Origin: Maribellus comscasis
Lineage (GTDB): Bacteria; Bacteroidota; Bacteroidia; Bacteroidales; Prolixibacteraceae
DNA length: 64,000 nucleotides
Reading direction: 5' to 3'
NCBI RefSeq assembly: GCF_009762775.1
Contig: NZ_CP046401.1
Span: 310,001 to 374,000, forward strand
In this document: positions 51,715-60,714 of the stretch, piece by piece
Layout of the letters: each line of letters starts with the position of its first letter
Numbering within the stretch: position 1 is the stretch's first letter
Translations under genes and position numbers: made by a program
Notes under the pieces: model-generated
What the model was told of the DNA's origin: nothing
Databases searched by the model: none
The model's input: only the letters and a program-made list of their open reading frames with translations

Positions 51715-51915
51715 ATACCCCTGGGTGGCTTATACAATTTAAAACAAACTGTTTTTCAATTCTTTGATAAAAAAATGTTAAAGACCGGGTTTAGGGAGAG
51801 AGAAAAAATATATTTGACCGTTTTAATGACTAATTTTCCGGTGAAAGGAATAAAACATCTGATGAATTTTCGGTAAAGATTTACTTAATATATTTTAACA
51901 AAATATAAGGCTTTT

Positions 51916-51923
51916 TATCTTTG
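51916..51923 (+). promoter_or_regulatory. Likely bat operon -7 promoter element
   Basis: TATCTTTG, an exact TAnnTTTG, about 160 bp upstream of moxR. A second candidate, TATATTTG, lies at 51809-51816. Confidence 0.5.
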
Positions 51924-51967
51924 CAAACATTTAAATTCGTGCTTCGAATTTTGGAACACAAAATTTT

Positions 51968-52014
51968 AAAAGAAAAGAGAGTCAATCAAGCAGTTGATTA
52001 TTTTTCTTTTTTTT
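51968..52014 (+). terminator. Terminator-like hairpin in the moxR leader
   Basis: An inner stem AATCAA (51984-51989) with TTGATT (51994-51999), loop GCAG, and an outer pairing AAAAGAAAA (51968-51976) with TTTTCTTTT (52002-52010). The T-run continues to 52014. It stands between the likely promoter and moxR. Confidence 0.45.
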
Positions 52015-52082
52015 AATCCAGAATTCAGAACTTAAGTTTGAGTAAACGAATAAAATAGTAAAAACATAACAGTACAAATAAT

Positions 52083-53078
52083 ATGGATCAGGCAGTTGAT
52101 ATTAAGGAATTAAACGAAAGAATTCAAAAAGAAAGTTCATTTGTCGACATGGTAACGATGGAAATGAACAAAGTTATTATTGGTCAGAAACATTTGGTAG
52201 AAAGCCTTTTAATCGGATTGTTATCCAACGGGCACATTCTTTTGGAAGGTGTTCCGGGACTGGCAAAAACACTGGCAATAAAATCGCTGGCTCAAACCAT
52301 CAGCGCAAAATATTCGCGCATTCAGTTTACACCCGATTTACTTCCGGCTGACTTGCTCGGTACAATGATTTACAGCCAGAAAAAGGAAGAATTCACTATA
52401 AAAAAAGGACCGATTTTCGCCAACTTTATTTTAGCTGACGAGATAAACCGTGCACCGGCAAAAGTTCAGTCTGCATTATTGGAAGCAATGCAGGAACGCC
52501 AGGTTACCATTGGTGAAAATACTTTTAAACTGGATGAACCATTTTTGGTTATGGCAACGCAAAACCCTATAGAACAGGAAGGTACTTATCCCCTGCCCGA
52601 GGCACAGGTTGACCGTTTTATGCTGAAAGTAGTTATCAACTACCCAAAAAAAGAAGAGGAAAAACAAATTATCAATCAAAACCTTTTAAAACAATTTCCT
52701 GAAACTTCAACAATATTAAAACCCGAAGATATTATCAAAGCCCGTGGGGTAGTAAAAGATGTCTATATGGATGAAAAAATTCAGAAATATATTGTTGACA
52801 TCGTTTTTGCGACTCGTGAGCCTGTTGAGTACAAACTGGAAAAATATGCAGATATGATTTCTTACGGCGCTTCGCCAAGGGCCGGAATTAGCCTGGCACA
52901 GGCGGCAAAAGCATTTGCTTTTATCAAGCGCCGTGGCTATGTAATTCCTGAAGATGTGCGTGCCGTGTGTCCTGATGTATTGCGTCACAGAATAGGGCTA
53001 AGTTACGAAGCAGAGGCAAACAACATCACATCAGAAGAAATTATTACGGATATTCTGAATGTAATAGAGGTACCATAA
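52083..53078 (+). CDS. MoxR-family AAA+ ATPase
   Basis: 331 residues. Walker A GVPGLAKT (56-63), Walker B FILADEINRAP (Asp119, Glu120), sensor 1 MATQNPIEQEGTYPLPEAQ, and C-terminal PRAGISLAQAAKAFAFIKRRGYVIPEDV. A chaperone-like ATPase that acts with von Willebrand factor A proteins encoded downstream. First gene of the Bat operon. A repeat-bearing 133-bp gap separates it from DUF58. Confidence 0.95.
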   Translation: MDQAVDIKELNERIQKESSFVDMVTMEMNKVIIGQKHLVESLLIGLLSNGHILLEGVPGLAKTLAIKSLAQTISAKYSRIQFTPDLLPADLLGTMIYSQKKEEFTIKKGPIFANFILADEINRAPAKVQSALLEAMQERQVTIGENTFKLDEPFLVMATQNPIEQEGTYPLPEAQVDRFMLKVVINYPKKEEEKQIINQNLLKQFPETSTILKPEDIIKARGVVKDVYMDEKIQKYIVDIVFATREPVEYKLEKYADMISYGASPRAGISLAQAAKAFAFIKRRGYVIPEDVRAVCPDVLRHRIGLSYEAEANNITSEEIITDILNVIEVP

Positions 53079-53083
53079 AAAAA

Positions 53084-53206
53084 GCCCCCTCTGACTCCCT
53101 GCATCGGGGAGTACAAGAGAAAAAACAATTCAAAAATGAATTACTTGAATAAAATATTTGTTTTTAACTTTTCCCTTTTAGGGGAAATTCCGAAGAGAAA
53201 GGGGGC
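53084..53206. repeat. Intergenic inverted repeat within the bat operon
   Basis: GCCCCCT (53084-53090) and AGGGGGC (53200-53206) are perfect inverted ends of a roughly 123-bp block filling the moxR-DUF58 gap. Inside are GACTCCC...GGGGAG and CCCTTTTAGGGG hairpins. This GC-clustered ends/AT-rich core layout is typical of small mobile or interspersed Bacteroidota repeats. The right end lies 5 bp before the DUF58 ATG and supplies its G-rich ribosome-binding region. Confidence 0.6.
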
Positions 53207-53211
53207 CTCTT

Positions 53212-54093
53212 ATGGAAGCAACTGAATTATTAAAAAAGGTAAGGCAGATTGAAATTAAAACACGGGGTTTATCGCGAAATATTTTTGCAGGTGAATACCA
53301 CAGTGCTTTTAAAGGGCGGGGAATGGCATTTTCGGAAGTACGTGAATACCAGTTTGGCGACGATATCCGTAACATCGACTGGAATGTTACGGCTCGTTAC
53401 AACCATCCGTATGTAAAAATCTTTGAAGAAGAAAGAGAGTTAACCGTAATGCTGCTTATCGACGTAAGCGGTTCGCGTGAATTTGGTTCAGCTGAAAAAC
53501 TGAAAAAAAACATCATCACTGAGATATCTGCGATACTTTCCTTCTCTGCAATTCAGAACAATGATAAAATAGGAGTAATTTTCTTTTCAAATACGATAGA
53601 AAAATTTATTCCTCCGAAAAAAGGAAAAAGTCACATTTTGCGCATCATACGTGAGTTGATTGATTTTCAACCACAGGAGAGAGGAACCGATATAACGGGT
53701 GCAATCCGTTATTTAACCAATGCCATAAAAAAACGTTGTACTGCATTTGTTATTTCTGATTTTATGGATGATAATCCGGATTTAGACATGGCGCTTTCAA
53801 TTGCCAACAACAAACATGATGTTGTGGCTTTAAAAGTTTACGATGACAGGGAAAAAGAATTACCGTCTATTGGAATGATTAAATTAAAGGATGCAGAAAC
53901 CGGGCAATATGTTTGGGTTGACAGTAGTTCCAAAAGAATCAGAAAAACCTATTCCGATTGGTGGAACAAACATGTTGCGCGACTCGATGCGCTGTTTAAA
54001 AAATGCGGTATCGATTATGCCCGGATAGACACCAACGAAGATTATGTAAAATCTTTAATGACCCTTTTTAAAAAGAGGGCTTTAAAACAATAA
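53212..54093 (+). CDS. DUF58-family protein
   Basis: 293 residues. The DUF58 signature FKGRGMAFSEVREYQFGDDIRNIDWNVTAR is followed by a vWA-like fold (LTVMLLIDVSGSREFG). Cytoplasmic or membrane-associated. In Bat operons it lies next to MoxR and is thought to be its partner. It precedes the next gene by 4 bp. Confidence 0.93.
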   Translation: MEATELLKKVRQIEIKTRGLSRNIFAGEYHSAFKGRGMAFSEVREYQFGDDIRNIDWNVTARYNHPYVKIFEEERELTVMLLIDVSGSREFGSAEKLKKNIITEISAILSFSAIQNNDKIGVIFFSNTIEKFIPPKKGKSHILRIIRELIDFQPQERGTDITGAIRYLTNAIKKRCTAFVISDFMDDNPDLDMALSIANNKHDVVALKVYDDREKELPSIGMIKLKDAETGQYVWVDSSSKRIRKTYSDWWNKHVARLDALFKKCGIDYARIDTNEDYVKSLMTLFKKRALKQ

Positions 54094-54097
54094 GTAA

Positions 54098-55099
54098 ATG
54101 AAGTTGAGAATAAAAATATTATTCTTTTTTATGCTCCTGATTTTTATTTCGGGGCTTACAAACGCACAACAAATTAAGGCAACTGCCAGCCTCGATTCGG
54201 CTAACATTCTGATCGGTGACCAGGTAAAACTTTTTCTCGAAATCGATCATCCCAAAAATGTAAAAGTCGAATTTCCGCAGCTACCCGATACGATTCAAAG
54301 TTTGATTGAAGTACTGGAGCGATCAAAAGTGGACACTTTTGAAATGGACAGCGAGGAGTTGATGAAGCAGATTCAATCTTATACCATAACAAGTTTCGAT
54401 AGTGGAAGTTACCGTATTCCCCCCTACTGGTTTACTTTTGAAATGGACGGCCTGGTTGATTCTGTTCCAAGCAATGGTGTAACACTAAATGTATATAGCA
54501 TGACTGTAGACACCACTAAAGGGCCGACTGACATAAAAATGCCATACGGCGCGCCTTTATCTTTAAAGGAAGTTATTCCCTATATTTTGGGTGTAATTTT
54601 AATTGGGGCAATTATTTTTCTGGTTTTATATTCCATCAAAAGAAAAAAGAAAAACAAACCCATTTTTACACGGCCTCAAAAACCCAAAGAGCCAGCGCAC
54701 GTAGTCGCTCTTCGGGAACTTGACCGGATAAAAAATGAAAAGCTCTGGCAAAAAGATAAAACCAAACAGTATTACAGCGAAGTAACTGATACATTGCGCG
54801 AATACATTGAAGACCGGTTTGAAATTTCTGCAATGGAACAAACCACCGATGAAATACTTACCAGCTTCAGAAACCGAAAAGGTTTGTTGGGAGAAAAATC
54901 GTTTAATAATCTTAGCCAAATATTATCACTGGCCGATTTGGTAAAATTTGCAAAATACAAGCCGCTTCCCGATGATGATAATATGACATTGGTTAATTCC
55001 TACTTTTTCATAAACGACACAAAAAAGGAGGAGCCTAAAAAAGAAGCGGAAGAGAATAAGGAAGACGAAGAGAATGTTGAAGAAGTTGATATAAAATAA
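54098..55099 (+). CDS. DUF4381-like membrane protein of the bat operon
   Basis: 333 residues: signal peptide (about 1-23, ending TNAQQ), a periplasmic beta-rich domain (about 25-150), one TM helix (about 156-177, VIPYILGVILIGAIIFLVLYS), then a cytoplasmic helical part (ALRELDRIKNEKLWQ, YYSEVTDTLREYIEDRFE) and a strongly acidic Glu/Lys-rich tail. The layout matches DUF4381 proteins found between DUF58 and vWA genes. Ends 6 bp before batA. Confidence 0.7.
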   Translation: MKLRIKILFFFMLLIFISGLTNAQQIKATASLDSANILIGDQVKLFLEIDHPKNVKVEFPQLPDTIQSLIEVLERSKVDTFEMDSEELMKQIQSYTITSFDSGSYRIPPYWFTFEMDGLVDSVPSNGVTLNVYSMTVDTTKGPTDIKMPYGAPLSLKEVIPYILGVILIGAIIFLVLYSIKRKKKNKPIFTRPQKPKEPAHVVALRELDRIKNEKLWQKDKTKQYYSEVTDTLREYIEDRFEISAMEQTTDEILTSFRNRKGLLGEKSFNNLSQILSLADLVKFAKYKPLPDDDNMTLVNSYFFINDTKKEEPKKEAEENKEDEENVEEVDIK

Positions 55100-55105
55100 G
55101 AGAGG

Positions 55106-56101
55106 ATGTTTGAAGGACTAACATTTAAAAACCCGGAATTTTTTTATTTGGCGTTGGTGATAATACCAATGGCTGCCTGGTACATTTTCAGGCAGAAAAG
55201 AAATACGGCGAGTATTCAGATTTCGTCGACAGCCTCTGTTTTTAGGGCGCCGAGAACCATAAAACATTACCTGCGGCATCTTGTTTTTCTGTTACAGATT
55301 ATTGCCATCTCTTTTTTTACGGTAGTTTTGGCACGTCCGCAATCGTCAAGCAACTGGGAAAATGTAACAACTGAAGGTATCGATATTGTTATTGCGCTCG
55401 ATATATCAAGTAGTATGCTCGCCCGCGACTTTACTCCCGACCGTTTGGAAGCAGCCAAAAATGTGGCTATGGAGTTTATATCCGGAAGAGAGTATGACCG
55501 CATGGGTCTGGTCGTTTTTGCAGGAGAAGCATTTACTCAGTGTCCGTTAACCACTGATCGGGCAGTCTTGTTAAATCTGTTTAAAGATCTTCAAAGTGGA
55601 ATGATTGAAGATGGAACTGCAATTGGAAACGGACTGGCAACTTCTGTGGCCCGGTTAAAAGACAGCGAAGCCATTAGCCGGGTTGTGATTCTTCTTACCG
55701 ATGGAGAAAACAACAGTGGCGAAATTGCTCCGGTAACAGCAGCGGAAATTGCAAAAACCTATGGAATACGCGTCTATACCGTAGGAGTCGGTTCAATCGG
55801 AACAGCCCCCTACCCTGTTCAAACACCCTACGGAATACAACTTCGCGATATGGAAGTAAAAATTGACGAAGAAACGTTACAGGAAATTTCGACCATTACC
55901 GATGGAAAATATTTTAGGGCAACCAGCAATAATAAACTGGAAGAGATTTACAAAGAAATCGACGCACTTGAGAAATCAAAAATTGAAGTACGCGAATTCA
56001 GCCGGAAGTCAGAGGAGTTTCTGCCGTTTGCTGCGGCGGGATTACTTTCTTTGATTTTAAGTCTTATTTTGCGAACAACTGTATTTAGAAGTATCCCATA
56101 A
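55106..56101 (+). CDS. batA: BatA-type vWA membrane protein
   Basis: 331 residues. TM helices at about 8-26 and 56-76, a vWA domain with the MIDAS motif DISSS (99-103), and a C-terminal TM (about 307-325). LVVFAGEAFTQCPLTTDR and LLTDGENNSG complete the fold. Binds a divalent metal and presumably a protein partner. One base separates it from batB. Confidence 0.92.
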   Translation: MFEGLTFKNPEFFYLALVIIPMAAWYIFRQKRNTASIQISSTASVFRAPRTIKHYLRHLVFLLQIIAISFFTVVLARPQSSSNWENVTTEGIDIVIALDISSSMLARDFTPDRLEAAKNVAMEFISGREYDRMGLVVFAGEAFTQCPLTTDRAVLLNLFKDLQSGMIEDGTAIGNGLATSVARLKDSEAISRVVILLTDGENNSGEIAPVTAAEIAKTYGIRVYTVGVGSIGTAPYPVQTPYGIQLRDMEVKIDEETLQEISTITDGKYFRATSNNKLEEIYKEIDALEKSKIEVREFSRKSEEFLPFAAAGLLSLILSLILRTTVFRSIP

Positions 56102-56102
56102 A

Positions 56103-57149
56103 ATGGAAAGCATGGAAATGTTCAGATTTGGAAATATGGAGTATTTGTGGGGATTGTTAATCATTCCTTTATTGGCCGTCATTTTTATCTGGTCGAGAAT
56201 TGCCCGGAAAAAAGCCCTGAAACGTTTTGGGGAACAACAAATATTAAAACAATTGATGCCTTTTTCTTCAAAAGGAAGACCTGTTTTTAAGTTTTTGGTA
56301 TTGATGCTGGCTTTAGCATTTATTATTACAGGAATGGCGCGCCCGCAATTTGGGTCCAAGCTTAAGAAAGTTAAACGAGAGGGAATTGAACTCATTATTG
56401 CTTTGGATGTTTCAAACAGCATGATGGCAGAAGATATTCAACCCAATCGTCTGGAACGGGCCAAAAGAGCCATTTCCAGATTAATAGACCGGTTGAACGA
56501 CGATAAAATTGGTTTAATTGTGTTTGCCGGTGATGCTTACACGCAACTCCCCATTACCAGTGACTATAATTCAGCCAAGCTGTTTTTGAACTCTGTCAGT
56601 ACAGAAATTGTACCCAAACAGGGAACTGCAATTGGTGCGGCTATTAACCTGGCTGCAAACTCGTTTACTCCCAGCTCGGAAGCAAACAAAGCAATTGTAA
56701 TTATTACCGATGGTGAAAACCACGAAGATGACGCTGTTTCTGCAGCAAAAGACGCCGTTGACAAAGGAATAATTGTACATACTATCGGGATGGGACTTCC
56801 GCAAGGTTCGCCAATTCCGGTAACACGAAGCGGCCAGAAAGATTATATGAAAGACAGGGATGGCAAAGTTGTTGTAACAAAATTGAACGAACAGATTCTG
56901 GAACAAATCTCTGCTTCCGGCAACGGAATATATGTGAGGGCCAACAACGCGCAGGTAGGATTAAATGCTCTGTTCGACGAAATAAATAAAATGGAAAAAG
57001 AAGAAATGGAATCCAGGGTTTATTCGGAATACAACGACCAATTCCAGTATTTCTTTGCCGTTGCACTATTTTTGATATTGTTTGAATTTATTATTCTGGA
57101 AAGAAAAAATAAATATTTGAAAAGCATACGATTGTTTTCAATAAAGTGA
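56103..57149 (+). CDS. batB: BatB-type vWA membrane protein
   Basis: 348 residues. Same layout as BatA: TM near 12-30 and 62-78, MIDAS motif DVSNS (102-106), IVIITDGENHEDDAV, and a C-terminal TM (about 318-335). The paired BatA/BatB vWA proteins likely form one membrane complex with MoxR. ATG alternatives at residues 4 and 6. Confidence 0.92.
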   Translation: MESMEMFRFGNMEYLWGLLIIPLLAVIFIWSRIARKKALKRFGEQQILKQLMPFSSKGRPVFKFLVLMLALAFIITGMARPQFGSKLKKVKREGIELIIALDVSNSMMAEDIQPNRLERAKRAISRLIDRLNDDKIGLIVFAGDAYTQLPITSDYNSAKLFLNSVSTEIVPKQGTAIGAAINLAANSFTPSSEANKAIVIITDGENHEDDAVSAAKDAVDKGIIVHTIGMGLPQGSPIPVTRSGQKDYMKDRDGKVVVTKLNEQILEQISASGNGIYVRANNAQVGLNALFDEINKMEKEEMESRVYSEYNDQFQYFFAVALFLILFEFIILERKNKYLKSIRLFSIK

Positions 57150-57156
57150 GGAAAAG

Positions 57157-57960
57157 ATGAAACAAATAATTTTAACAGCAATGATGTTGACTTCTATTAG
57201 TATTCTGGTTTCGGCGCAGAATGAAAGGAAGTTTGTGAGGAATGGAAATAAATTATTTATGGAAGCTGTGAAAGATACCTCGCAGCTTGATACCACAAAA
57301 TTCAGCAATGCAGAAACAGAGTACCGCAAGGCATTGAATAAAAAACCGGCAGATACAAAATGGAATTTCAATCTTGCGGATGCTTTATACAAACAAATGC
57401 GTTTTGATGAAGCATCGTCAAAGTTTAATGAACTGGCTGACAAAATGGAGACACCCGAAGAAAAAGCACGGGCGTTGCACAATGTAGGAAACAGCCAGTT
57501 GATGCAACAAAAGTTAGATGAAAGTATTGAGGCATATAAAGAAGCCCTGAGAAATAATCCAAACGATTTGGATACAAAATACAATCTCGCTTATGCCCAA
57601 ATGTTAAAGCAACAGCAGCAAAACCAGCAGAATCAGGATCAGAATAAGGATCAAAACAAAGATCAGCAGAATCAGGATCAGCAAAACAAAGATCAAAATC
57701 AGGATCAGAATCAGGATCAAAATAAAAACGATCAGAATAAACAGGATCAACAAGATCAGCAAAATCAACAGAACCAACAAAATCAGAATAAAGACCAACA
57801 ACAACAGCAGCAACAACAGCAGCAACAAAATAAAATTTCAAAAGAAAATGCAGAACAGTTACTGCAGGCTCTGCAAAACGACGAAAAAGACATTCAGGAA
57901 AAAGTAAAAAAAGCCAAAGCTGCCAAAGCAAAACGGACAAGAGTTGAAAAAGAATGGTGA
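57157..57960 (+). CDS. batC: BatC-like TPR protein with a Gln/Asn/Asp-rich tract
   Basis: 267 residues: signal peptide (about 1-20), TPR units in TEYRKALNKKPADTKWNFNL and SIEAYKEALRNNPNDLDTKY, and then an uninterrupted low-complexity tract (151-226) made of Gln, Asn, Asp and Lys. The end has a helix rich in Lys/Ala. TPRs mediate partner binding in the periplasm. The tract is much longer than I would expect in the family. Confidence 0.85.
   Translation: MKQIILTAMMLTSISILVSAQNERKFVRNGNKLFMEAVKDTSQLDTTKFSNAETEYRKALNKKPADTKWNFNLADALYKQMRFDEASSKFNELADKMETPEEKARALHNVGNSQLMQQKLDESIEAYKEALRNNPNDLDTKYNLAYAQMLKQQQQNQQNQDQNKDQNKDQQNQDQQNKDQNQDQNQDQNKNDQNKQDQQDQQNQQNQQNQNKDQQQQQQQQQQQNKISKENAEQLLQALQNDEKDIQEKVKKAKAAKAKRTRVEKEW
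57607..57834 (+). repeat. Tandem CAG/AAT/GAT codon tract in batC
   Basis: About 76 codons, nearly all CAG, CAA, AAT, AAC, GAT or AAA, in short repeats such as CAGAATCAGGATCAG. It encodes the Gln/Asn/Asp stretch of BatC and ends in ten or so consecutive CAA/CAG codons. Repeat slippage could change its length between strains. Confidence 0.85.
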
Positions 57961-58032
57961 TTAGAAGGATTAAAAATATCGAACAAAAAAACGTAGAGTA
58001 ATTAGAATATTTTTGCAGAATTCAAATAAAAA

Positions 58033-59859
58033 ATGAGTAAAAAATTAGCAACATATCTTCTTTTCTTTTTTGTGATTTTCGCTGCACGTGCAGAAGACAC
58101 CCGTTTTATTATGTCGGCGCCCAATGCAGTGGAAATGGGAAAACAATTCCGGCTTTCCTTCACGCTTAATGAAAGAGGAACCAACCTTAATCTTCCGGCG
58201 GGCCTTACCGATAATTTTGAAGTTTTAATGGGACCAAGTACCGGACAGTCGACCAGTATCAGAACGATAAACGGAAGAACGACTTCAGAGGTCACTTTTT
58301 CTTACACATACATTCTCAGGGCAAAAAAAGAGGGAAAATTTGAAATTCGCCCGGCCTCTATCGAAGTAGGAGGTAAAGTATTTGAGTCAAACAATCTGGA
58401 AATTCAGGTGGTAAAAGCGCAAAGCCAGCCAGCGCAACCACAAAGCGGAAACAACGGAAACCCGAATCAGCAATCGGAGTCGGTTGATTTGGGAAAAGAC
58501 AATTTGTTTGTAAAAGTTGAAATGAGCAAAACCAGTGTTTACCGGGGAGAACAAATAATTGCAACTGTAAAATTATATGTTAATCCCAATATTCCCATAT
58601 CGGGTTTTGAGGAAGTAAATTTACCTACCTACGAAGGTTTTTATACACAAGACATTGAAATTCCGCAGCAAATCAATTTTACCCGCGAAGTATACGACAA
58701 TAAAATTTACCAGGTAGGGGTATTAAAGAAAACGATATTGTTCCCGCAGCAAAACGGAAGATTGACCATTGAACCTTTCAATATGTCACTACTGGTTCAG
58801 CAAAGAGTAAAACAACGTAGCTTTTTCGACGACTTTTTTAGCGGGCTTCGAACCGTGCGAGCTACAGTTACCAGTTCTCCTGTTTCAGTAAACGTTAAAG
58901 ACTTGCCGCCTGCTCCTGCCAATTTTATGGGTGGTGTTGGAAGTTTTAATGTTTCATCGAGTATAAGCAGCCAAGATGTAACCACCAACGACGCTGTAAC
59001 TTTAACCTTAAAAGTTAGCGGAACAGGTAACATAAGACTCATCCAAAGTCCTGAAATACAATTACCAACGGACTTTGAAGTTTACGATCCACAATCAACA
59101 GATAATGTAAATGCTACCAATAATGGTGTTACGGGCACAAAAACCATTGAATATTTATTCCAACCGCGTTTTGAAGGTGATTACACTATCCCGTCGATAA
59201 AATTTGCATATTTTAACCCTGCCACCGGTTCCTATGTTACCAAATCAACCGATGAATATGATCTTCATGTTGTAAAAGGTTCTGACGAGCAATCGGCAAC
59301 AGTAGTAAGTTCGCTTAGAAAAGAGGATGTTCAGCTCATTGGTCAGGATATCCGCTTTATCAAACAAGGTGATGCATCGCTAAACAGCAAAGGTTTTACA
59401 TTTTTTGGAACAATTGGCTTTTACTCGATGTACGCCGGCAGCGGTATTTTGTTTTTAATCCTGTTCTTGATTTACAGGAAAAAAGCCCGGGAAAACGCGA
59501 ATATAGCGCTTATGCGGAACAAAAAAGCAAACCGTGTGGCTACAAAACGGCTAAAAGCAGCAGCAGGTTATATGAAACAAAATAACAACGAGGCTTTCCA
59601 CGATTCGATATTAAAAGCATTCTGGGGATATTTAAGCGACAAGCTTGGAATTCCTGTGGCCGACTTAAATCGTGACTCAGCTGTAGCAAGTTTAAAAAAT
59701 AAAAATGTTGAACAGCAAATTATTGACGATTTTGTTGAAGTAGTAGACCAATGCGAATTTGCCCGCTATGCGCCTGCCGGTGGAGCAGAAGCAAGAAGCG
59801 AGTTGTATAACAAAGCAGAATCGACAATGAGTCGTTTGGAAAAACAAATTAAACGCTAG
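58033..59859 (+). CDS. batD: BatD-type membrane protein
   Basis: 608 residues: signal peptide (about 1-21, ending ARAED), several beta-sandwich (oxygen-tolerance) domains, one TM helix at about 459-483 (GFYSMYAGSGILFLILFLIY) and a cytoplasmic helical tail from about 485. A Gln/Asn-rich linker near 135-150 (QPQSGNNGNPNQQSE). The oxygen-tolerance family is the partner of BatA/B. Ends 5 bp before batE. Confidence 0.9.
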   Translation: MSKKLATYLLFFFVIFAARAEDTRFIMSAPNAVEMGKQFRLSFTLNERGTNLNLPAGLTDNFEVLMGPSTGQSTSIRTINGRTTSEVTFSYTYILRAKKEGKFEIRPASIEVGGKVFESNNLEIQVVKAQSQPAQPQSGNNGNPNQQSESVDLGKDNLFVKVEMSKTSVYRGEQIIATVKLYVNPNIPISGFEEVNLPTYEGFYTQDIEIPQQINFTREVYDNKIYQVGVLKKTILFPQQNGRLTIEPFNMSLLVQQRVKQRSFFDDFFSGLRTVRATVTSSPVSVNVKDLPPAPANFMGGVGSFNVSSSISSQDVTTNDAVTLTLKVSGTGNIRLIQSPEIQLPTDFEVYDPQSTDNVNATNNGVTGTKTIEYLFQPRFEGDYTIPSIKFAYFNPATGSYVTKSTDEYDLHVVKGSDEQSATVVSSLRKEDVQLIGQDIRFIKQGDASLNSKGFTFFGTIGFYSMYAGSGILFLILFLIYRKKARENANIALMRNKKANRVATKRLKAAAGYMKQNNNEAFHDSILKAFWGYLSDKLGIPVADLNRDSAVASLKNKNVEQQIIDDFVEVVDQCEFARYAPAGGAEARSELYNKAESTMSRLEKQIKR

Positions 59860-59864
59860 AAAAG

Positions 59865-60623
59865 ATGAAAAAATATATTTTTCTGATACTATTCATATTT
59901 CCTGTATCACTGTTTGCGCAGGAAGATAGTAAAACACAATTGTGGGAAAAAGCAAACGCGTTTTACACCACAGAAGAGTACCAACAGGCCATTTCGTTGT
60001 ATGAACAAATTTTGGATTCAGGTGAAGAATCGGCCAAATTGTATTTTAATTTGGGGAATGCCTATTACAAAGCCGGTGATGTAAACAATGCCATTTTGAA
60101 TTATGAAAGAGCTAAATTACTGGCTCCAAACGATGAAGATATTGATTTCAACCTGCAAATTGCCAACCAGTTTGTGGTTACCAGCATTGATGAGTTACCC
60201 AAACCTTTTTTTGTTCGATGGAAACAATCGGTTGTTAATTTGTATCCCGCCGATACATGGTCACTGATTAGTGTTTCTGCATTTGTGTTATTTCTTGTTT
60301 TACTTGGACTTTATCTTTTTGGGCGTTCCATATCGGTTCGCAGATTGTCGTTTTGGATTGGTATTCTGGCTGTAATATTTTCAGGTTTTACATTTTCTTT
60401 TGCATCGATTCAAAAAAATAAAATTAAAATCCGGAATCATGCCGTTGTTTTTTGCCCGCGGGTAACTGTAAAAAGCTCACCCGCACAAAACGGTACTGAT
60501 TTATTCCTGATTTATGAAGGTTTGAAGGTGGAAATAACAGACAGTCTCAGCACCTGGAAAGAGATCAGGCTTTCCGACGGAAATGAAGGCTGGTTACCGG
60601 ATTCCTGCATCGTTAAAATTTAG
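59865..60623 (+). CDS. batE: BatE-type TPR/SH3 membrane protein
   Basis: 252 residues: signal peptide (about 1-19, ending FAQED), TPRs (AISLYEQILDSGEESAKLYFN and AILNYERAKLLAPNDED), two TM helices (about 128-148 and 158-178), and a C-terminal SH3-like domain (VTVKSSPAQNGTDLFLIYEGLKVE). Last Bat gene. Confidence 0.88.
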   Translation: MKKYIFLILFIFPVSLFAQEDSKTQLWEKANAFYTTEEYQQAISLYEQILDSGEESAKLYFNLGNAYYKAGDVNNAILNYERAKLLAPNDEDIDFNLQIANQFVVTSIDELPKPFFVRWKQSVVNLYPADTWSLISVSAFVLFLVLLGLYLFGRSISVRRLSFWIGILAVIFSGFTFSFASIQKNKIKIRNHAVVFCPRVTVKSSPAQNGTDLFLIYEGLKVEITDSLSTWKEIRLSDGNEGWLPDSCIVKI

Positions 60624-60654
60624 TTTCTTAAAATTTAATTTAGCCCAAACTTGT

Positions 60655-60676
60655 TTACCTGCATTTATACAGGTAA
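60655..60676. promoter_or_regulatory. Short inverted repeat before the NYN gene
   Basis: TTACCTG (60655-60661) and CAGGTAA (60670-60676) are perfect 7-bp arms with an eight-base spacer in the batE-NYN gap. A weak operator or mRNA hairpin is possible. Confidence 0.3.
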
Positions 60677-60714
60677 CTTTAATCCTATTGCACAAAGCAA
60701 AAACAAATCAAATT

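Larger units (their letters stand above)
51715..52082. other. Intergenic leader region of the bat operon
   Basis: About 370 bp. Two exact TAnnTTTG elements, TATATTTG (51809-51816) and TATCTTTG (51916-51923), and a terminator-like hairpin with a T-run (51968-52014) precede the moxR ATG. No convincing ORF. Confidence 0.5.

Noticed and set aside
57604..57828. 74-codon minus-strand poly-Leu/Ile ORF
   Set aside because: It is the complement of the CAG/GAT/AAT repeat in batC and has no other support.
57425..57940. 171-codon minus-strand ORF opposite batC
   Set aside because: Its Asp/Ala/Val-rich repeats mirror the same low-complexity tract in another frame; no domain or promoter.
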